Of a DNA stretch of 64,000 nt, positions 62,313-64,000 are shown piece after piece. Numbering within the stretch: the first letter of the stretch is position 1; each line of letters starts with the position of its first letter. A model generated the notes under the pieces. That model was given only the letters and a program-made list of their open reading frames with translations. It searched no databases and was not told the origin of the DNA. Both the position numbers and the translations under genes were made by a program. The stretch spans positions 61,897 to 125,896 of the forward strand of contig PAAX01000030.1 of NCBI GenBank assembly GCA_002698995.1, given 5' to 3'. The DNA comes from Ignavibacteriota bacterium. Lineage in GTDB: Bacteria > Bacteroidota > Ignavibacteria > Ignavibacteriales > Melioribacteraceae.

Positions 62313-62918
62313 CAACGGAATAAAGAGATTGGAATAACCTCAGAAGAACAAATCTTACTACAAGATATTTATTCTAATAAATTATCTGGAGTTGTTGAAA
62401 GATATAAACGTTTACAATGGAGTAGAAGAAAAGGTAATGAATTGAAAATTTCATTACTAAAAAAGCAACTCATTGACACTGAGGAAATCCCAACAAAAAG
62501 CGGTAGAGTTATAGTCCTTAAATTAACTCGGATTGGTAAAAGACTGTTAAATAATCCAATAGAGAAAAAGTCTATTGACATTAAAGAAGGTGGAGTAACT
62601 CATGAATATTGGAAAAATAAATATGCACAAATATTAAAAAATAAGGGTTTTGATATAACTTTTGAAAAATCAATCGGTGAAGGAAAATCCGTTGATGTTG
62701 TAGCAACTAAAAATAAAATTCGAATTGCAGTTGAAGTTGAAACGGGTAGGTCAGATATTTTATCAAATATCAATAAATGTCTACAAGCTGAATTTGACAG
62801 AATCATTGTTGTTGCTATCAATGAGAAGATTGAGTCAAAAGTAAAATCATTATTAGAGGCTAATGATTTACATCAAAACCCTAAAATAATTTTAAGCTGT
62901 GCTAGAAGAGTAATATAA
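62313..62918 (+). pseudogene. Winged-helix plus PD-(D/E)xK-like nuclease part, cut off by IS21
   Basis: Open frame downstream of the IS, with no normal start codon (the first is TTG 62442). The translation has a winged helix (SGVVERYKRLQWSRRKGNEL; EIPTKSGRVIVLKLTRIGKR) and a nuclease-like core (GEGKSVDVVATKNKIRIAVE with VETGRSDILSNINKCL), the D...EVE pattern of PD-(D/E)xK enzymes. Archaeal HerA/DUF87 proteins often carry such a tail. It was probably the C-terminal domain of the ATPase gene or an overlapping next gene; depending on the target duplication chosen, an ATG at 59926 would open this frame. Confidence 0.75.
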
Positions 62919-62927
62919 CTCTCCTAG

Positions 62928-63203
62928 TCACTTAGCTGTGGCTACTCCCCCCTCTTTCTCAACACTAGAATTAGTAACTACAAATTCATAAGCTTTCTGC
63001 AGCACCAAAATAACTTTGGGTAATTCATAAAAGACAGAAAAACTGTTTGTTGATTTCCAGCTGCCATCATCCCCTTTGTAAGTTTTACTTACCACTACAT
63101 TATACATCTTTGTCTCAACACCTTTAATCATGGTTATGTTTTCAAAAACGGAAGCATTTATCGCTCCCGCCTTGAATCTTCTTATCGGTTTATTTCCATT
63201 CAT
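62928..63203 (-). CDS. Small conserved protein of archaeal or phage type
   Basis: A 91-aa protein. NKPIRRFKAGAINASVFENI and DDGSWKSTNSFSVFYELPKV, LVLQKAYEFVVT match a small family I have seen in archaea, phages and candidate phyla, with a beta-rich core that may bind nucleic acid. Its ATG overlaps the stop of the upstream gene (ATGA), so they are translationally coupled. Confidence 0.75.
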   Translation of the reverse strand: MNGNKPIRRFKAGAINASVFENITMIKGVETKMYNVVVSKTYKGDDGSWKSTNSFSVFYELPKVILVLQKAYEFVVTNSSVEKEGGVATAK

Positions 63204-63577
63204 TTTTGCACCTCACAAAAAGTAAGTTGAGAATCTTTCTGATTCTCTCTTTTCTTTGCCATCTCCAATTTCCACTTTCGATGTTCAAGTATTAACAGTT
63301 TAAGACTTGGAAGTTCGCTATCTGGAATTATAGCTAGCAATCTTTCCTCTTCTTCTTCAACAATTCTTCTTACTTCCTTAACTTCATCTCTATAAGATTT
63401 ATCAAGTAAGTGTTCTTTTAATATTTTACTATCCTCCTTGCTCCATTCTTCAATTATTCCATACCAAGAAAGAACTACATCAACTCCATAATCCAGTACA
63501 TCAAAATACTCGTGACATACATCTTTGTTTTCAAGCTCTCGAATTGCTCTTACAACTTTGTACTTATCTGATTTCAT
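63200..63577 (-). CDS. Hypothetical helical protein
   Basis: Start set at ATG 63577 (MKSDKYKVVRAIRELENKDV), because CAAGGAGGTAAGAAG precedes it; the longer frame from 63604 lies across that site. 125 aa, charged and helical, e.g. DEVKEVRRIVEEEEERLLAI and HRKWKLEMAKKRENQKDSQL. No domain recognised. First gene of a two-gene operon with the 91-aa protein. A strong hairpin lies in its leader. Confidence 0.75.
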   Translation of the reverse strand: MKSDKYKVVRAIRELENKDVCHEYFDVLDYGVDVVLSWYGIIEEWSKEDSKILKEHLLDKSYRDEVKEVRRIVEEEEERLLAIIPDSELPSLKLLILEHRKWKLEMAKKRENQKDSQLTFCEVQK

Positions 63578-63610
63578 CTTCTTACCTCCTTGCCCCGCCG
63601 ACATACTCTG

Positions 63611-63638
63611 ACGGGGTCTTCACTCTTTAAGACCCCGT
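63611..63638 (-). promoter_or_regulatory. Leader hairpin upstream of the 63.2-kb operon
   Basis: ACGGGGTCTT and AAGACCCCGT, a perfect 10-bp GC-rich stem with an 8-base loop, 34 bases before ATG 63577. No T-run follows on either strand, so it is a leader structure more than a simple terminator. Confidence 0.65.
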
Positions 63639-63704
63639 AGAGAATCAAGTAAACAATAATTAGATTAGAATTCAACCTTTGGGTTAGCCGACCTTGAAAA
63701 GGGG

Positions 63705-63768
63705 AAAGTTTATATAGTCGGATTACGATGAGTAAGTCATGAAATGACGTATCCGATTTATAAACTTT
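63705..63768. repeat. Long imperfect inverted repeat
   Basis: AAAGTTTATATAGTCGGATT at 63705-63724 (continuing ACG to 63727) and CGTATCCGATTTATAAACTTT (63748-63768) form a ~20-bp stem with two bulges, and the loop contains TCATGAAATGA. The left arm includes TTTATATA. Could be an operator, RNA structure or recombination site. Confidence 0.7.
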
Positions 63769-63940
63769 TAGGCGTAAAGACCAATAAAAGAATTTGGTGG
63801 AAAGATATATTTAACCAATTGCACTGAGAGTCTCAGGGATCATGATAGCAAGAATCATCTTTTAAGACAAACAGTGAAATTTGTTACGTTTTCATTTATA
63901 AAAAGATTGTGGTAGTGTAAAAAGATTTGTGTAAATGGTT

Positions 63941-63981
63941 AATTACCCAGTAACGAAGCGTAGCGGAGTTACTGGGTAATT
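63941..63981. repeat. Perfect 14-bp inverted repeat
   Basis: AATTACCCAGTAAC (63941-63954) and GTTACTGGGTAATT (63968-63981), loop GAAGCGTAGCGGA. Very stable hairpin; no T-run follows. Looks like a dispersed palindromic element or RNA terminator hairpin. Confidence 0.75.
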
Positions 63982-64000
63982 GCGTAAAATAATTAACATA

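Larger units (their letters stand above)
63639..64000. other. Gene-free end of window with strong inverted repeats
   Basis: No supported ORF in the last 360 bases; the only frame starting near the TTTATATA box (63709-63716) is 27 codons long. The region contains the two inverted repeats listed separately. Confidence 0.6.

Noticed and set aside
63709..63860. Small ORF or tRNA after the TTTATATA box
   Set aside because: The 27-codon frame has no similarity I recognise, and no cloverleaf with a TTC arm could be drawn.

Overview
The window looks like chromosome from an Ignavibacteria-type bacterium (Bacteroidota/Chlorobi side) carrying accessory DNA. The evidence is AT-rich sequence, three secreted proteins with the C-terminal type IX secretion sorting domain of the NPFNPSTTI...Y...KM.L(L/M)K type common in Ignavibacteriota, several SHOCT-tailed membrane microproteins, and an ECF sigma/anti-sigma/CHAT cluster. 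No rRNA, tRNA or CRISPR array was found.

1-37 kb is a metal (mainly copper) handling island. It opens with the tail of a sensor kinase and a complete NtrC-family sigma-54 response regulator. Two good sigma-54 promoters lie in front of a zinc-ribbon/Spy-ZraP-like pair (about 3.44 kb) and in front of a Met-rich protein/SHOCT/CopA/cupredoxin run (about 24.67 kb), so the kinase-regulator pair probably controls them. The island also holds a tripartite RND metal efflux system, two P1B ATPases (one CPC, one CPH), two multicopper oxidases, DUF302 proteins (one intact, one decayed), a Cys-rich MerR-type regulator, rhodanese and thioredoxin-fold proteins, and three SAM methyltransferases. Embedded at 7.8-14.3 kb is an ECF sigma, anti-sigma, exported TPR-CHAT protease and T9SS protein operon, followed by a 160-bp MITE-like element.

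37-47.3 kb is a boundary and a long minus-strand operon. After an excisionase-like HTH gene and an IS256 remnant come, in transcription order: an HTH/sigma-like protein, an unknown protein, a free-standing Lon-type Ser-Lys protease, three paralogous small proteins, a VirD4/TraD-like ATPase, a fourth paralog and an archaeo-eukaryotic primase. I do not recognise this combination; it is the best candidate for an undescribed system.

47.6-64 kb has a strongly archaeal flavour. There is an Orc1/Cdc6 initiator-type ATPase, TTTATATA boxes about 27 nt upstream of start codons, an AbrB-like protein overlapping a small serine recombinase, and a HerA-type ATPase followed by a winged-helix/nuclease-like part split by an IS21 element. 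It also carries a QatB-QatC-QatD defence remnant without QatA, and an amidoligase plus class II glutamine amidotransferase pair with a hairpin over the ribosome-binding site. Either an interdomain mobile element has inserted in the bacterium or the assembly joins two genomes; the sequence alone cannot decide this.
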